Source of the DNA: Erysipelotrichaceae bacterium
Lineage (GTDB): Bacteria > Bacillota_I > Bacilli_A > Erysipelotrichales > Erysipelotrichaceae
Assembly (NCBI GenBank): GCA_017441765.1
Contig: JAFRVK010000033.1
Location: forward strand, 1 to 64,000
Direction: 5' to 3'
DNA: 64,000 bases
Shown here: positions 16,878-26,166 of the stretch, in pieces
Position numbering within the stretch: the stretch's first letter is position 1
How the letters are laid out: each line of letters begins with the position of its first letter
Translations under genes and position numbers: made by a program
The notes under the pieces: generated by a model
What the model was told of the DNA's origin: nothing
Databases searched by the model: none
Seen by the model: only the letters and a program-made list of their open reading frames with translations

Positions 16878-18008
16878 TTAGTCAATTCTGTTGCCGTCTC
16901 TTAATGCCGGCCAGTTGACTTCATACTCTTCAGCAGTCCAGTCGAGGCAGTCGATGACTTCGACTTCACCGGAAGCAACTTTCGCCAAAGTAGCAGCAAC
17001 TTCATTTCTGATTTCTTCCGGGCAGTTTGCCAGATAGAAATCGTTTTCAGCCAGACCGACACCGTTCAGAGCGATACCCCAAGCTTCAGCCTTGCCTAAT
17101 TTCTGGCTGTAAGTACCGTTCTTAACCATTTCACATACTTCCTTGAACGCAACATTCGTGTTCTTCAAAGCAGAAGTAAGGATCGTGTTTGCCCAAGCTT
17201 CGTTCGTGTCCTTGAACTGTAAGTACTGGTCCTGGTCAACACCGATGCACCAGACATCATCATGTTCTGAGCAGGCATCGATAACACCGTTACCTAAGCC
17301 ACCGGCAACCTGCCAGATGACATCGGCGCCCTTCTGGATCATGGCTTCTGTGGTTTCTTTACCTAAAGCGGTATCCGTGAAGGAGTTCGGATAAGAGATC
17401 GCGTACTTGACGCCTTTTTCAGTTAATACCTGGCAATAGCCGGAGATGAACTGGTTCATTGCAGCGAAATCCATACCGACAACGACACCGACGGTACCGG
17501 TCTTCGTCATAGCTGCAGATAATGCACCGACGACATAGCCTAAGTCATCCAATGCCCAGTTGACGCAGTAGCAGTTTGCCGGAACGCCTGTTTCAGGTGT
17601 AGCAGAATAGTCGAAATTGTAGAACAGCTGATCCGGATACTTTTCACAAGCTTTGTATAAGAAGCCTTCATACGTGTTGTTTCCGGAAACGACCAGGTCA
17701 TACTGACCGTCTTCACATACGTTGTCGAACCAACCCATCCAGTTAGATTCTTCAGCAGCGCCGCTTGGGTCACATTCGAAGATCTCGACAGAGATGCCGT
17801 TATCATCTGCATCTACTTCTCTGGCAGCCTGAGCCAGTGTATCGAAGTAAGACTGGTCGCCTGTGAATGGCAGCAGGACAGCGATTTTGATTCCTGCGTC
17901 TTCAGGAGCCGGTTCATTACCGCTGTTTCCCTGATCATCGTTCTTGGCACATGCAGCTAAGCCAACAACCAGCAGCAATGATAATAAGATGGTTAATAAT
18001 TTTTTCAT
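16878..18008 (-). CDS. BMP-family nucleoside-binding lipoprotein
   Basis: This 376-residue protein has a lipoprotein signal peptide (MKKLL, hydrophobic core, lipobox LAAC with Cys20) followed by an acidic linker. The mature part matches the BmpA/Med/NupN substrate-binding fold, including IAVLLPFTGDQSYFD at the domain start and VVVGMDFAAMNQFISGY. It would be anchored on the outer face of the membrane and deliver nucleosides to the ABC permeases encoded downstream. It starts 27 nt after the ADP-ribosylglycohydrolase-family gene. Confidence 0.92.
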   Translation of the reverse strand: MKKLLTILLSLLLVVGLAACAKNDDQGNSGNEPAPEDAGIKIAVLLPFTGDQSYFDTLAQAAREVDADDNGISVEIFECDPSGAAEESNWMGWFDNVCEDGQYDLVVSGNNTYEGFLYKACEKYPDQLFYNFDYSATPETGVPANCYCVNWALDDLGYVVGALSAAMTKTGTVGVVVGMDFAAMNQFISGYCQVLTEKGVKYAISYPNSFTDTALGKETTEAMIQKGADVIWQVAGGLGNGVIDACSEHDDVWCIGVDQDQYLQFKDTNEAWANTILTSALKNTNVAFKEVCEMVKNGTYSQKLGKAEAWGIALNGVGLAENDFYLANCPEEIRNEVAATLAKVASGEVEVIDCLDWTAEEYEVNWPALRDGNRID

Positions 18009-18035
18009 ATCTTCTCCTTTTCTAAAGAATATATT

Positions 18036-20036
18036 TTAAATTCCACCACAGAATTTAAAACCAAGGATCTCTGCGCTACCTGTACCGCTCAAAGCGATCC
18101 CGACAGCGCCTTTTACTGCCAGATCAAACGGAAGAATATAACTCTCTCCATTTAAATACACATGAATTATATCATTAGTAAATATTACTTTTATAGTAAA
18201 CTTCAACGGTATTTCTCTTTTTATCCTGCATTCGGATAAGACGATATCGTTCCGATTCTCTTTTTTTCTTAATATCAAATGACCGTTTTGTATGCCTAAA
18301 CTATAATAGTCCATGAATCCGTGAAATCCGAATACCAGTTCCGGACAGACGGAAGCGTTCTCCGCTTCGATTTCCATTTCCTTCACCAGGGTATCCAGAG
18401 AGCCGGTTGTGATCAGCGCGTGATCCGTCACTGTCACACACAAAGCGTCATGTTTCAGGGTCCAGTTTCCGCTGTGGGAACAGAATGCCCGGATATTGTA
18501 CAGGGTATCCCCTTCGTATCTCGGTCCGTAGCCGTCATAAGGATAATCACGGAAATCAACTGTCACATCTGGATGACTGATGATCCGATAATCCTTAAGG
18601 AATGCATCATGGTCGCATTCCAGAAACAATGTGTGGACAACACGGTTTTTCTCGGTTGGGATATCCAAAATAACTGTCTGTTCCCCGGAGATGTTGTGGC
18701 TTGTGAAATGGACGGTTCCATCCGTGAATTCCACACCTGTTTGGACTGCACAGCTTTCAGAAGAACCGATACGGAAAGAAAGTATATCTCCCGGATAGAC
18801 AATCGGCGAAAACGATGGATCGTATCTTGCGTCATAAAGGTCTTTCGGAAGATAGTAGACATAATGGTATACCTTTTCCTGTTTCGGAAGCCGCAGTCCG
18901 TTCTCATCGACAGTCAAAACACGATTCTGACAGCGGAATCCTTCCGTAGCATATGGAAGGACAAAACGAGAAACGTCCGGTACAGGATGTCCCTGCAGTT
19001 TCATGGCGTAGCGGGCAAACTTCTGCGCGCTCTCTGAAATACTCTGCATATTCAGACAGCCGATGCAGCTGGAGGAATTCACAATATCATTGATCGGGGT
19101 GATCCACTCGGGATCGATCCCTTCCAACCCAACTAAAGCGCCCATGATGCTTCCGACATTTCCGCAGGTGCAATCGGTATCCCATCCGCTCTGTGCCAAC
19201 ATGCATAGCGTTTTCGAAAAATCGTTTTCTCCATAGCACATCGCCATCACCATAAGTGCGCTGTTGGGAATGATGTGGCATGTGCCGGGATACCTGTCAT
19301 ATCCGTAATGGGCACGGATATAAGAAAGACATTCACGCCAGTCTTCCGGATGCGCTTCATGGTAATCCATGATGTCTTTCATGACGCGGTAGTATTCCGT
19401 TTCAGGATCCAGATAGTTCAATGTTTCCTGCAGGACTTCATAGACATCGTTCGACTGATAGGCCAGACAGATGGCAACAGCCACAAATGTCGCGCCTTCC
19501 AGTCCGTTTTTATCGTGTGTCACACTGGCCGCTTTCCGGGCAAGATCCTTCGCGATCTTTGGGTCATATCCGCTCACATAGCCCCAGCAGTCCGAGAAGA
19601 TCTGTCCCCCGATCTGTTCGGCGATCACGATTCCGTTTGTTTCTTTTGAACCGCTTTTTGGGACAGGGATCCCGTTTTTCAGATTTTCATACGCTGTGTG
19701 TTCGCTGGAGACGCCGACACCTCCCCACCAGAAAAAGCCTTTGTATTCCTGAATGACATTCAGAAACATGTTTCCCATGTCCTCTGCGCTTGGATCTATG
19801 TTGTGTTCCAAAACATCCGCAAAGAAAAGAGGTCCGTTGGAATCATCATCGGCAGCGAATATATCATAATCGGTAAGATATCCTTGGATTTCCGGATACT
19901 TTTCTTTTATCTGTTCATAGGTCCATCCTTCGATCGGAGCACCCAAACGGATCCCGATGTTTTTTCCCAGCCAGGATGCATATGTTTTTTTCAGATATTC
20001 CAGATAAGCTTCCGGAGTCAGTGTCTTTCGTTCCAT
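18036..20036 (-). CDS. ADP-ribosylglycohydrolase-family protein with C-terminal beta-rich extension
   Basis: This 666-residue protein has an N-terminal ADP-ribosylglycohydrolase fold: GIRLGAPIEG near 28-37, acidic DDDS at 63-66 and the metal motif SGWDTDCTC at 283-291 (family GxDTD). From about residue 370 it has an unassigned beta-rich region of nearly 300 residues, so it is about twice the usual ADP-ribosylglycohydrolase length. ATG 20036 follows GGAGGGG; the longer start at 20078 lies inside the lysS terminator and is rejected. Family enzymes cleave N- or O-glycosidic bonds to ribose. As first gene of a nucleoside-uptake operon, a ribosyl compound is the likely substrate; this is inference. 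No signal peptide is seen. Confidence 0.8.
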   Translation of the reverse strand: MERKTLTPEAYLEYLKKTYASWLGKNIGIRLGAPIEGWTYEQIKEKYPEIQGYLTDYDIFAADDDSNGPLFFADVLEHNIDPSAEDMGNMFLNVIQEYKGFFWWGGVGVSSEHTAYENLKNGIPVPKSGSKETNGIVIAEQIGGQIFSDCWGYVSGYDPKIAKDLARKAASVTHDKNGLEGATFVAVAICLAYQSNDVYEVLQETLNYLDPETEYYRVMKDIMDYHEAHPEDWRECLSYIRAHYGYDRYPGTCHIIPNSALMVMAMCYGENDFSKTLCMLAQSGWDTDCTCGNVGSIMGALVGLEGIDPEWITPINDIVNSSSCIGCLNMQSISESAQKFARYAMKLQGHPVPDVSRFVLPYATEGFRCQNRVLTVDENGLRLPKQEKVYHYVYYLPKDLYDARYDPSFSPIVYPGDILSFRIGSSESCAVQTGVEFTDGTVHFTSHNISGEQTVILDIPTEKNRVVHTLFLECDHDAFLKDYRIISHPDVTVDFRDYPYDGYGPRYEGDTLYNIRAFCSHSGNWTLKHDALCVTVTDHALITTGSLDTLVKEMEIEAENASVCPELVFGFHGFMDYYSLGIQNGHLILRKKENRNDIVLSECRIKREIPLKFTIKVIFTNDIIHVYLNGESYILPFDLAVKGAVGIALSGTGSAEILGFKFCGGI

Positions 20037-20055
20037 TTCCCCTCCTGTATTCAGT

Positions 20056-20092
20056 AAAAAGAACAGACGGCTATTCATAAGCTCGCCTGTTC
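20056..20092 (-). terminator. Terminator after lysS
   Basis: On the minus strand GAACAG (20092-20087) pairs with CTGTTC (20066-20061), with partial pairing further in, and is followed by TTTTT (20060-20056). It overlaps the long-start candidate of the next gene, which argues for ATG 20036. Confidence 0.65.
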
Positions 20093-20109
20093 CTTCATTT
20101 TTTGAATGT

Positions 20110-22035
20110 TTAATGCAGTTTTGCGCCTGCCGGGATATGCGGATCGACCATCAGAAGATGCAGCTTTTCCTGTCCTTCTTCCATGTGCTTCGCGCTGATC
20201 AGCATTCCTTCGGAATCGATACCCATCATGTTTCTCGGAGGCAGGTTGACGATCGCTACACAGGTCTTGCCGATCAGTTCTTCCGGCTGATAATACTCCT
20301 TGATTCCTGACAGAATGATCCTTTCCTTACCGGATCCGTCGTCCAGTCTGAACTTCAGCAGTTTCTTCGACTTCGGCACTTCTTCGCATGCCAGTACCTT
20401 TACGATACGGAAATCCGCTTTAGAGAAAGTTTCGAAGTCCACATATTCTTCAAACATCGGTTCGATCTCGACTTTGGAGAAATCGATGACTTCATCGCTC
20501 TTTTCCACCGTCTTGATGACAGATCTCTCGCCTTCTCTCGGTTTCATGGTCGGGAAGAGGATCACATCCCTGATCGAATCCGATTCCGTAAACAGCATCA
20601 CCATTCTGTCGATGCCGTAACCGATTCCTCCTGCCGGAGGCATTCCATATTCCAGAGCTTCGATGAAATCCATATCGATATCGTTCGCTTCATCATCACC
20701 AAGCTCTTTGGCTTTCAACTGATCCTCAAAACGTTTCAACTGATCGATCGGATCATTCAGTTCCGTATAGGCGTTGGCACATTCATGACCGGAGATGAAC
20801 AGTTCGAATCGTTCAACGAAGCGCGGATCCTCCTTGTTGGCTTGGGTCAGCGGTGAGATCTCGATCGGATGACCATAAAGGAAGGTCGGCTGGATCAGCG
20901 TCTCTTCGACGTATTTTTCAAAGAACGCGTTGATGATATGACCGACTGTGAAGTGTTTCTCGACTTCAATTCCGTGTTCCTTTGCCAGGGCTGTCGCTTC
21001 TTCAAGTGTATAATTGTTGGCTTTGAAATCAATGCCGGTCTTTTCCTTGATAGCATCCGTCATCGATACGCGCTTCCATTCTCCACCCAAATCGATGTCC
21101 TGACCGAGGTATCGGAATGTCGTGCGTCCGAAGACATTCTCAGCAATATATTTGTACATGCTTTCTGTCAGTTCCATCATGCCTGAAAGATCGGAATATG
21201 CTTCGTAGATTTCCATCATGGTAAATTCCGGATTGTGCTGCAGATCCATGCCTTCGTTACGGAAGGTGCGGCCGATTTCATAGACTTTCTCCATACCTCC
21301 TACCAGCAGCCGCTTCAGATTCAGTTCCAGAGCGATCCTGAGATACATGTCCAGATCTTGTGAATTGTGGTGCGTGATGAACGGTCTGGCAGACGCTCCC
21401 GTCAGCAGGGTCGTGAGTACCGGTGTCTCGACTTCGGTAAATTCGCGCTTGCTTAAGAATTCCCTGATCGTGCTGAGGATCCTCGGGCGCAGGAAAGCGA
21501 TCCTCTTGGATTCTTCATTCATGATCAGATCGACATATCTTCTTCTGTAACGTTCTTCCACATCGGTCAGTCCATGGAACTTTTCCGGTAACGGACGCAG
21601 CGCTTTTGACAGATGGGTATATTCCTTTACATAGACTGAAAGCTCACCCTGCGGATTGTTTTCAGAAGGATTGGTCCGGTAGACGGTTCCCTTGACGCCG
21701 ATAAAGTCTCCGATGTCTGAACTTTTCACCAATTCATAAGGTTCCTCTCCGACATCCGCTTTATTGATCACAAGTTGAATCTGTCCATCCTTATCCTGTA
21801 TATGCATGAAGCACATCTTACCCATTCTGCGCTTGGACATGATTCTGCCGGCAACCGATACATCGATATTCTTTGTTTCCAACTCTTCCTTGCTGAAAGA
21901 ACCGTATTCCTCTCTGATCGACTTCGAGTTTGCGTTTCTTTCATATGCCTGTCCAAACGGATCGATCCCCTTGGCCCGGAGCTCTTCCATCTTCTGTCTT
22001 CTGACTAGTTCCTGATCATTCAATTCTCTTGCCAT
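20110..22035 (-). CDS. lysS: Lysyl-tRNA synthetase (class II) with extra C-terminal tRNA-binding domain
   Basis: This 641-residue enzyme charges tRNA-Lys. The first ~500 residues are a normal class II LysRS: OB-fold anticodon domain ([13 protein letters not shown]), motif 2 with [18 protein letters not shown] and motif 3 [12 protein letters not shown]. Residues ~528-641 add a second OB fold of the EMAPII/Trbp111 type ([43 protein letters not shown]), which usually sits at the C-terminus of MetRS. ATG 22035 is chosen because GGAGG lies 5 nt upstream; an in-frame ATG 12 nt earlier overlaps that site. The gene follows a T-box leader. Confidence 0.95.
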   Translation of the reverse strand: MARELNDQELVRRQKMEELRAKGIDPFGQAYERNANSKSIREEYGSFSKEELETKNIDVSVAGRIMSKRRMGKMCFMHIQDKDGQIQLVINKADVGEEPYELVKSSDIGDFIGVKGTVYRTNPSENNPQGELSVYVKEYTHLSKALRPLPEKFHGLTDVEERYRRRYVDLIMNEESKRIAFLRPRILSTIREFLSKREFTEVETPVLTTLLTGASARPFITHHNSQDLDMYLRIALELNLKRLLVGGMEKVYEIGRTFRNEGMDLQHNPEFTMMEIYEAYSDLSGMMELTESMYKYIAENVFGRTTFRYLGQDIDLGGEWKRVSMTDAIKEKTGIDFKANNYTLEEATALAKEHGIEVEKHFTVGHIINAFFEKYVEETLIQPTFLYGHPIEISPLTQANKEDPRFVERFELFISGHECANAYTELNDPIDQLKRFEDQLKAKELGDDEANDIDMDFIEALEYGMPPAGGIGYGIDRMVMLFTESDSIRDVILFPTMKPREGERSVIKTVEKSDEVIDFSKVEIEPMFEEYVDFETFSKADFRIVKVLACEEVPKSKKLLKFRLDDGSGKERIILSGIKEYYQPEELIGKTCVAIVNLPPRNMMGIDSEGMLISAKHMEEGQEKLHLLMVDPHIPAGAKLH

Positions 22036-22050
22036 AATTACCTCCATAAA

Positions 22051-22310
22051 AATAAAACGTCCCTATTTCTAAGGACGTTGAACAACGCGGTACCACCTTA
22101 GTTCCCGTACAAGTACGGACACCTTCATTACAGTCTTAACGCGACAAACGATCCGCTCCCGGTTTTTATTCAGATAAATGTGTCTGCTTCCTTCTCAGCA
22201 ACGGAAACTCTCTGTGAGATCTTAGATATCTTACTCGTCCATTCAACGCGACACTGATATTTTACCTTAATTGTCCGGAAAACGAAAGATGATTTCTGCT
22301 GCCGGTACTA
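22051..22310 (-). promoter_or_regulatory. T-box riboswitch leader of lysS
   Basis: The minus-strand leader has the T-box core GGTGGTACCGCG (complement of 22086-22097), stem I marks AGTA, AGAGAG and GTTGCTGAGAAGGAAG, and a terminator AACGTCC / GGACGTT (22073-22079, 22056-22062) followed by TTATTTTT. A candidate specifier loop reads GAATAAAAACC, which can present the Lys codon AAA. Uncharged tRNA-Lys would favour antitermination and lysS expression. Confidence 0.88.
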
Positions 22311-22314
22311 TAAT
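22307..22314. promoter_or_regulatory. Overlapping divergent -10 elements (lysS leader and 22338 gene)
   Basis: TATAAT at 22309-22314 on the plus strand and TATAGT (complement of 22307-22312) on the minus strand overlap. The minus-strand element has TTGACC 15 nt upstream (complement of 22328-22333). The two promoters would compete for RNA polymerase. -35 support on the plus strand is weak. Confidence 0.4.
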
Positions 22315-22337
22315 TTAGATATAGGTAGGTCAAGAAT

Positions 22338-24122
22338 ATGAAAGATAGCTTAAAAACCTGGAGATCCTGTATTGGTTCGTTTGGCGATATCGTCGCTTAT
22401 CAGCTGCTTTCAAAAACGGTGCTGTCGCTGCTGCTGATGCTGCTTCAGAAACTGGCGATGCTGGTGCTTGCTTCCACAGGCAGGGTCGCGGTCACGACCG
22501 GTGATTTTATGTTTCTCTTTACAACGTGGCAAGGCGTCTTGCTGCTGTTGTTTGGTTTCATCTCGCTGTATTTCTATGTCGTCATCGATATCAACACCAA
22601 GATCGTTTTTGCGGATAAGTTGTTGAAGAACGAGAAGTATACGTTGTTTTCTTTGTTTAAAGACAGCGTCTCGACGCTTCCGCGTTTTTTCACTCCGGGC
22701 GGTGCATTGGTTGTTTTGTTCATATCGCTGCTGGCTCCCTTGACCGGTGTCGGTATATATATCTCTTTAACCAAAAACCTGAAGATTCCAACTTTTATTT
22801 CTTCCGTGATTCAGGCGACACCGTTATATCGTGTCATCTATTCTTTCGCTATCGTGCTTCTAGTGGCGGTTGCGGTCTTACTTATCTTCAGCATCTTTGC
22901 GATCGTCATTGATAACTTGAAGGCGCAGGATGCGTTTTCTTTGTCGCGTCGTCTGATCCTCAAAAACTGGAAGACTTATCTGAAGCAGACGCTGAATTAT
23001 TGTCTTTCTGCCGCTGTCGGAGGGTTTGTGGCAATCGTTGTCGGTCTGGTCCTTTTGGTAATCGTTGCTTGTGTCGGTGCCGACCTGATCAAGGAACACG
23101 AACGAATGTGTGTTGTGTTTCTGGTTCTGCTGATCATCGCTGCGGTTGCGTTGTTCAACTTCATCGGTTCCTTCTGTTATATCGTACGGATGAGTCGGAT
23201 GTATTACACTTATCAGGATCGAGAAGACGAGATTCCGTTTAAGCAAAAGAAAGGTCGCTGGCTGGTGCTGCCGATCACTGGTTTTATTACTGTGGCGCTG
23301 CTGTTCTGCTCCGCGTTTGTTATCGATACCCGTTTCGATGCGATCTTCAGCAACGAGATTCCGGTTTTAATCATCGCTCACCGGGGCGGCGGAACGGAGG
23401 CTCCGGAGAACACAGTGGAAGGTATCAGGAAAGCGATCGATGCCGGTGCCTATGGCAGCGAGATCGATATACAACGTACGGCGGATGGTTATTATGTCGT
23501 CAACCACGACGGAACGTTCAGCAGGCTCTGCGGTGTCAACAAGAAACCGGAAGAAATGACGCTGACTGAAATCAAGAATCTAGTGATCAGCGATCCTCTG
23601 TTCCCTGACAAACCGGCACAGGTAGCCACGTTTGAAGAGATGGTGGAAGCAGCCAAAGGAAAAATCGTGCTGTTTGTGGAACTGAAAGGCAATACCGCGG
23701 ATCAGCAGATGGTGGATGATGCTGTGTCGATCATCAGAGAACACCGGATGCAGGAGGAATGCGTGCTGATTTCCTTGAAGTACGACATCATTGATTATGC
23801 GGAAACGACATATCCGGATATCCGTTACGCCTATCTGATGTTTGCGTCGTTCGGCGATGTGGCTTCACTGAATTGCGACTACCTTGGACTGGAAGAGGAA
23901 AGTGCGACGGTCGCGACGGTCGATGCGATTCATTCGCAAAACAAAAAGGTCCTGGTCTGGACCCCAAACACCGAGAGTTCACAGCGATATTTCCTGTTGA
24001 GTGAAGCGGATGCGATCATCACCGACAACATCTCTCTGGCAAACACGATCGTTCAGGAACTGAAAGAGAGAAGTGATATCATGATGTTCCTGGATTGGAT
24101 CGTTAAAAATTTTGTTAGTTAG
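22338..24122 (+). CDS. Membrane-anchored glycerophosphodiester phosphodiesterase
   Basis: This 594-residue protein has an N-terminal membrane domain of about 330 residues with six to eight hydrophobic segments, then a GDPD catalytic domain. The catalytic domain starts IIAHRGGGTEAPENT near 350 with E and D in GSEIDIQ and the general-base HDG in VNHDGTF. It hydrolyses glycerophosphodiesters to glycerol-3-phosphate and an alcohol. The two-part layout is that of GDPD proteins with a GPDPase membrane domain, which may act on lipoteichoic acid or phospholipid head groups. It points right, against its left-arm neighbours, and shares a promoter region with lysS. Confidence 0.9.
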   Translation: MKDSLKTWRSCIGSFGDIVAYQLLSKTVLSLLLMLLQKLAMLVLASTGRVAVTTGDFMFLFTTWQGVLLLLFGFISLYFYVVIDINTKIVFADKLLKNEKYTLFSLFKDSVSTLPRFFTPGGALVVLFISLLAPLTGVGIYISLTKNLKIPTFISSVIQATPLYRVIYSFAIVLLVAVAVLLIFSIFAIVIDNLKAQDAFSLSRRLILKNWKTYLKQTLNYCLSAAVGGFVAIVVGLVLLVIVACVGADLIKEHERMCVVFLVLLIIAAVALFNFIGSFCYIVRMSRMYYTYQDREDEIPFKQKKGRWLVLPITGFITVALLFCSAFVIDTRFDAIFSNEIPVLIIAHRGGGTEAPENTVEGIRKAIDAGAYGSEIDIQRTADGYYVVNHDGTFSRLCGVNKKPEEMTLTEIKNLVISDPLFPDKPAQVATFEEMVEAAKGKIVLFVELKGNTADQQMVDDAVSIIREHRMQEECVLISLKYDIIDYAETTYPDIRYAYLMFASFGDVASLNCDYLGLEEESATVATVDAIHSQNKKVLVWTPNTESSQRYFLLSEADAIITDNISLANTIVQELKERSDIMMFLDWIVKNFVS

Positions 24123-24149
24123 ATTTGAATTCTGTTGAAAGGCATCGCT

Positions 24150-25034
24150 TCATTTCCTGACTGCATTAATCAGGATCGTCGCGTTCTGCATGATATTTTC
24201 TTTATCGCTTGAAAAATCAAACGATTCTTCAAGATATTTTTTATATTCCTCGGCGCTTATCATGATGTTGGCTATTTCAAAACCGCAACTTTTCACAAGA
24301 TCGATCCATTCATCGATCATCAGAATTCCGAATACTTCATTTACTTCTCTTGAGTAGCTTTCTTCGCCCCAGGTGTAAGTGTACAAGAATTCTTTGAGGA
24401 AACGCTTGTTTGTTGTGATGTCGAAGCCGTTCACCGTCAGTGTCTGATTCTTATAGAACGGGTTGTCTGCCTGATATTTTCGGATCGCTTCGATTTGTTT
24501 ACCGGTTTTTGCGGTTATCGTGGCGTTGATTCTGTCGTCTTCTTTCACGCCATCACGAACGATAATGTTTCCATTTTCTTTCAGGATGTCATGTGCCTTG
24601 AACAGCGCTCTTCGCATCGGTTCTTCCGTGAATCGTTCTTTTTCTTTGGCATACGAACTGAATTCATGCAGAACCGAGGAAAACAGCACCGTGTCATAGG
24701 TATCATCCACATCATAAAAGCTTCTGCAATAAGCTTTTAAACCTTTCTCTTTACATTGTCTGATCATTGTATCGTTCAGATCGATTCCTTCTATTTCAAA
24801 AGAAGGAAACATCTTCTCAAGCGATTGTATCAGCACACCGGTGCCGCATCCTACATCAAGTATCTTCGGTCCTTTCACAAACATGGGTATGAACCCTTTG
24901 CTGGAGTGTCTGAAAGAATAATCCATTCTGGACATGTATGTCAGGAAATTGCTTCCACTTGTTTTTTCGGCTTCTTTGATTTCCTCTTTTTCCATTGCGG
25001 TCTCTTGTTTGTGTTTCGTCAGATAAAAAGTCAC
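24150..25034 (-). CDS. SAM-dependent methyltransferase
   Basis: This 294-residue class I methyltransferase has motif I ILDVGCGTGVL near residues 58-68 and the acidic post-I EGIDLND near 81-87. An EEYKKYLE segment lies near the C-terminus. The GTG start at 25034 overlaps the dehydrogenase stop by 4 nt (GTGA), as do other pairs in this operon; ATG 24995 (MEKEEI) is an alternative without a better ribosome site. It is the last gene of the run that begins near oriC. The methyl acceptor is unknown. Confidence 0.75.
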   Translation of the reverse strand: MTFYLTKHKQETAMEKEEIKEAEKTSGSNFLTYMSRMDYSFRHSSKGFIPMFVKGPKILDVGCGTGVLIQSLEKMFPSFEIEGIDLNDTMIRQCKEKGLKAYCRSFYDVDDTYDTVLFSSVLHEFSSYAKEKERFTEEPMRRALFKAHDILKENGNIIVRDGVKEDDRINATITAKTGKQIEAIRKYQADNPFYKNQTLTVNGFDITTNKRFLKEFLYTYTWGEESYSREVNEVFGILMIDEWIDLVKSCGFEIANIMISAEEYKKYLEESFDFSSDKENIMQNATILINAVRK

Positions 25035-25951
25035 TCTCTTTCGGTGACCAGATATTTTAATTCCTGATTGTTGATGTATCTTCTGAGATTTTCTTCAACC
25101 AGTTCGACAAACGTTTTGTGAGCGATGTTCAGATGAAAGTTGCCGGCGGCATGAGGTGTGATAAACAGGTTGGGATAATCCCACAGTCTGCTGTCTTGAG
25201 GCAGTGGTTCCTGAGCGAAGACGTCGGTCGAAACAGATTTTATAATCTTCTGATCCAGCACTTCAATCAGAGTCTCTTCTGTATAGAGATTGCCTCGTCC
25301 GGCGTTGATGAATATACAGTCTTCTTTCATTGCTCTGAAGGTATCTAAATTAAACAAGTGTTCGTTTTCTTTGTTTCCAGGCAGAACCGAGACGACCACG
25401 TCGGCGTTACCGACTGCTTTGTTTAATTCGTCGTTCAGATAGAGTTCGTCCAGGTAATCCGGTTTCTCAATCGCCTTGCGTTTGACACCGATTACATACA
25501 TATTTAAGGCTTTGCACATTTTCGCAAGACAGTTTCCGATGCTTCCAAAACCGATGATCGTTACTGTCAGATCGCCAAAGCTCTTGACCTTACCCTCGTC
25601 TCTCCATACATGTCCGTGCTGGTTATCGCGATACAACTGCTCGTTCTTGATCATCATCAGTATTACCGCAAAAACATGCTCAGCCACTTCCTGAGTATGA
25701 ACGCCAACGGCGTTTGTCAGCAGAACCTCATCATTCAGTATTCCCTTGGCAATATATTTATCATAACCGACCGCAGATAGCTGCATCCATTTTAGCGAGG
25801 TCAGTCCCTTCAGCTTCTCCGGACGGTAATTGCCGATAATGATTTCCGTTTCTTCATCCGGTCTATCTTGAAAAAACAACTCAGGCGACAGTGTCTGAAA
25901 TCGCGCGATTTCATCATCACTGAACGGGTAACGGAGAAAAGCCTTGATCAT
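25031..25951 (-). CDS. D-isomer-specific 2-hydroxyacid dehydrogenase family protein
   Basis: This 306-residue NAD-dependent dehydrogenase has the Rossmann motif IIGFGSIGNCLA near 138-149, the INAGRGNLY arginine motif near 220 and the C-terminal TPHAAG histidine. Length and order match D-lactate/glycerate/phosphoglycerate dehydrogenase relatives that lack the ACT domain. It overlaps the Zn-ribbon gene upstream and the methyltransferase downstream by 4 nt each. It would reduce a 2-oxo acid to a D-2-hydroxy acid or the reverse; substrate unknown. Confidence 0.88.
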   Translation of the reverse strand: MIKAFLRYPFSDDEIARFQTLSPELFFQDRPDEETEIIIGNYRPEKLKGLTSLKWMQLSAVGYDKYIAKGILNDEVLLTNAVGVHTQEVAEHVFAVILMMIKNEQLYRDNQHGHVWRDEGKVKSFGDLTVTIIGFGSIGNCLAKMCKALNMYVIGVKRKAIEKPDYLDELYLNDELNKAVGNADVVVSVLPGNKENEHLFNLDTFRAMKEDCIFINAGRGNLYTEETLIEVLDQKIIKSVSTDVFAQEPLPQDSRLWDYPNLFITPHAAGNFHLNIAHKTFVELVEENLRRYINNQELKYLVTERE

Positions 25952-26166
25952 CTTCTGCCCCTGCCTACATCAATAATAATTTTCTGACAGCCTTCACAAA
26001 GGTAGGATTTGATATAAGGAGCACGCAGGCTGACTCTGGTCAGGTTTCGGCTCCTGAGATCTCCTGCCGCAAAAAAGCGGGCCTTGCTTCCTTTGTTGAA
26101 ATAGATCTGGTTGGCGCTTTGGACGTAGCCTTCCACCATTTCTTCGCCACAGTATGGACATTTCAT
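25948..26166 (-). CDS. Small zinc-ribbon protein
   Basis: This 72-residue protein has CPYCGEE at the N-terminus (C3-x2-C6) and CEGCQK near residues 57-62, forming a four-cysteine zinc ribbon around a basic central part. It resembles the short DUF6487-type zinc ribbons found widely in Bacillota, function unknown. It overlaps the HAD gene by 4 nt and the dehydrogenase by 4 nt, so it is a real translated member of this operon. No membrane segment is present. Confidence 0.75.
   Translation of the reverse strand: MKCPYCGEEMVEGYVQSANQIYFNKGSKARFFAAGDLRSRNLTRVSLRAPYIKSYLCEGCQKIIIDVGRGRR

Noticed and set aside
20037-20078. Longer start (20078) for the ADP-ribosylglycohydrolase-family gene
   Set aside because: It lies within the lysS terminator hairpin; ATG 20036 has GGAGGGG upstream.
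20037-20110. A promoter for the nucleoside operon just after lysS
   Set aside because: No convincing -35/-10 pair could be found; the start of this transcript remains unassigned.
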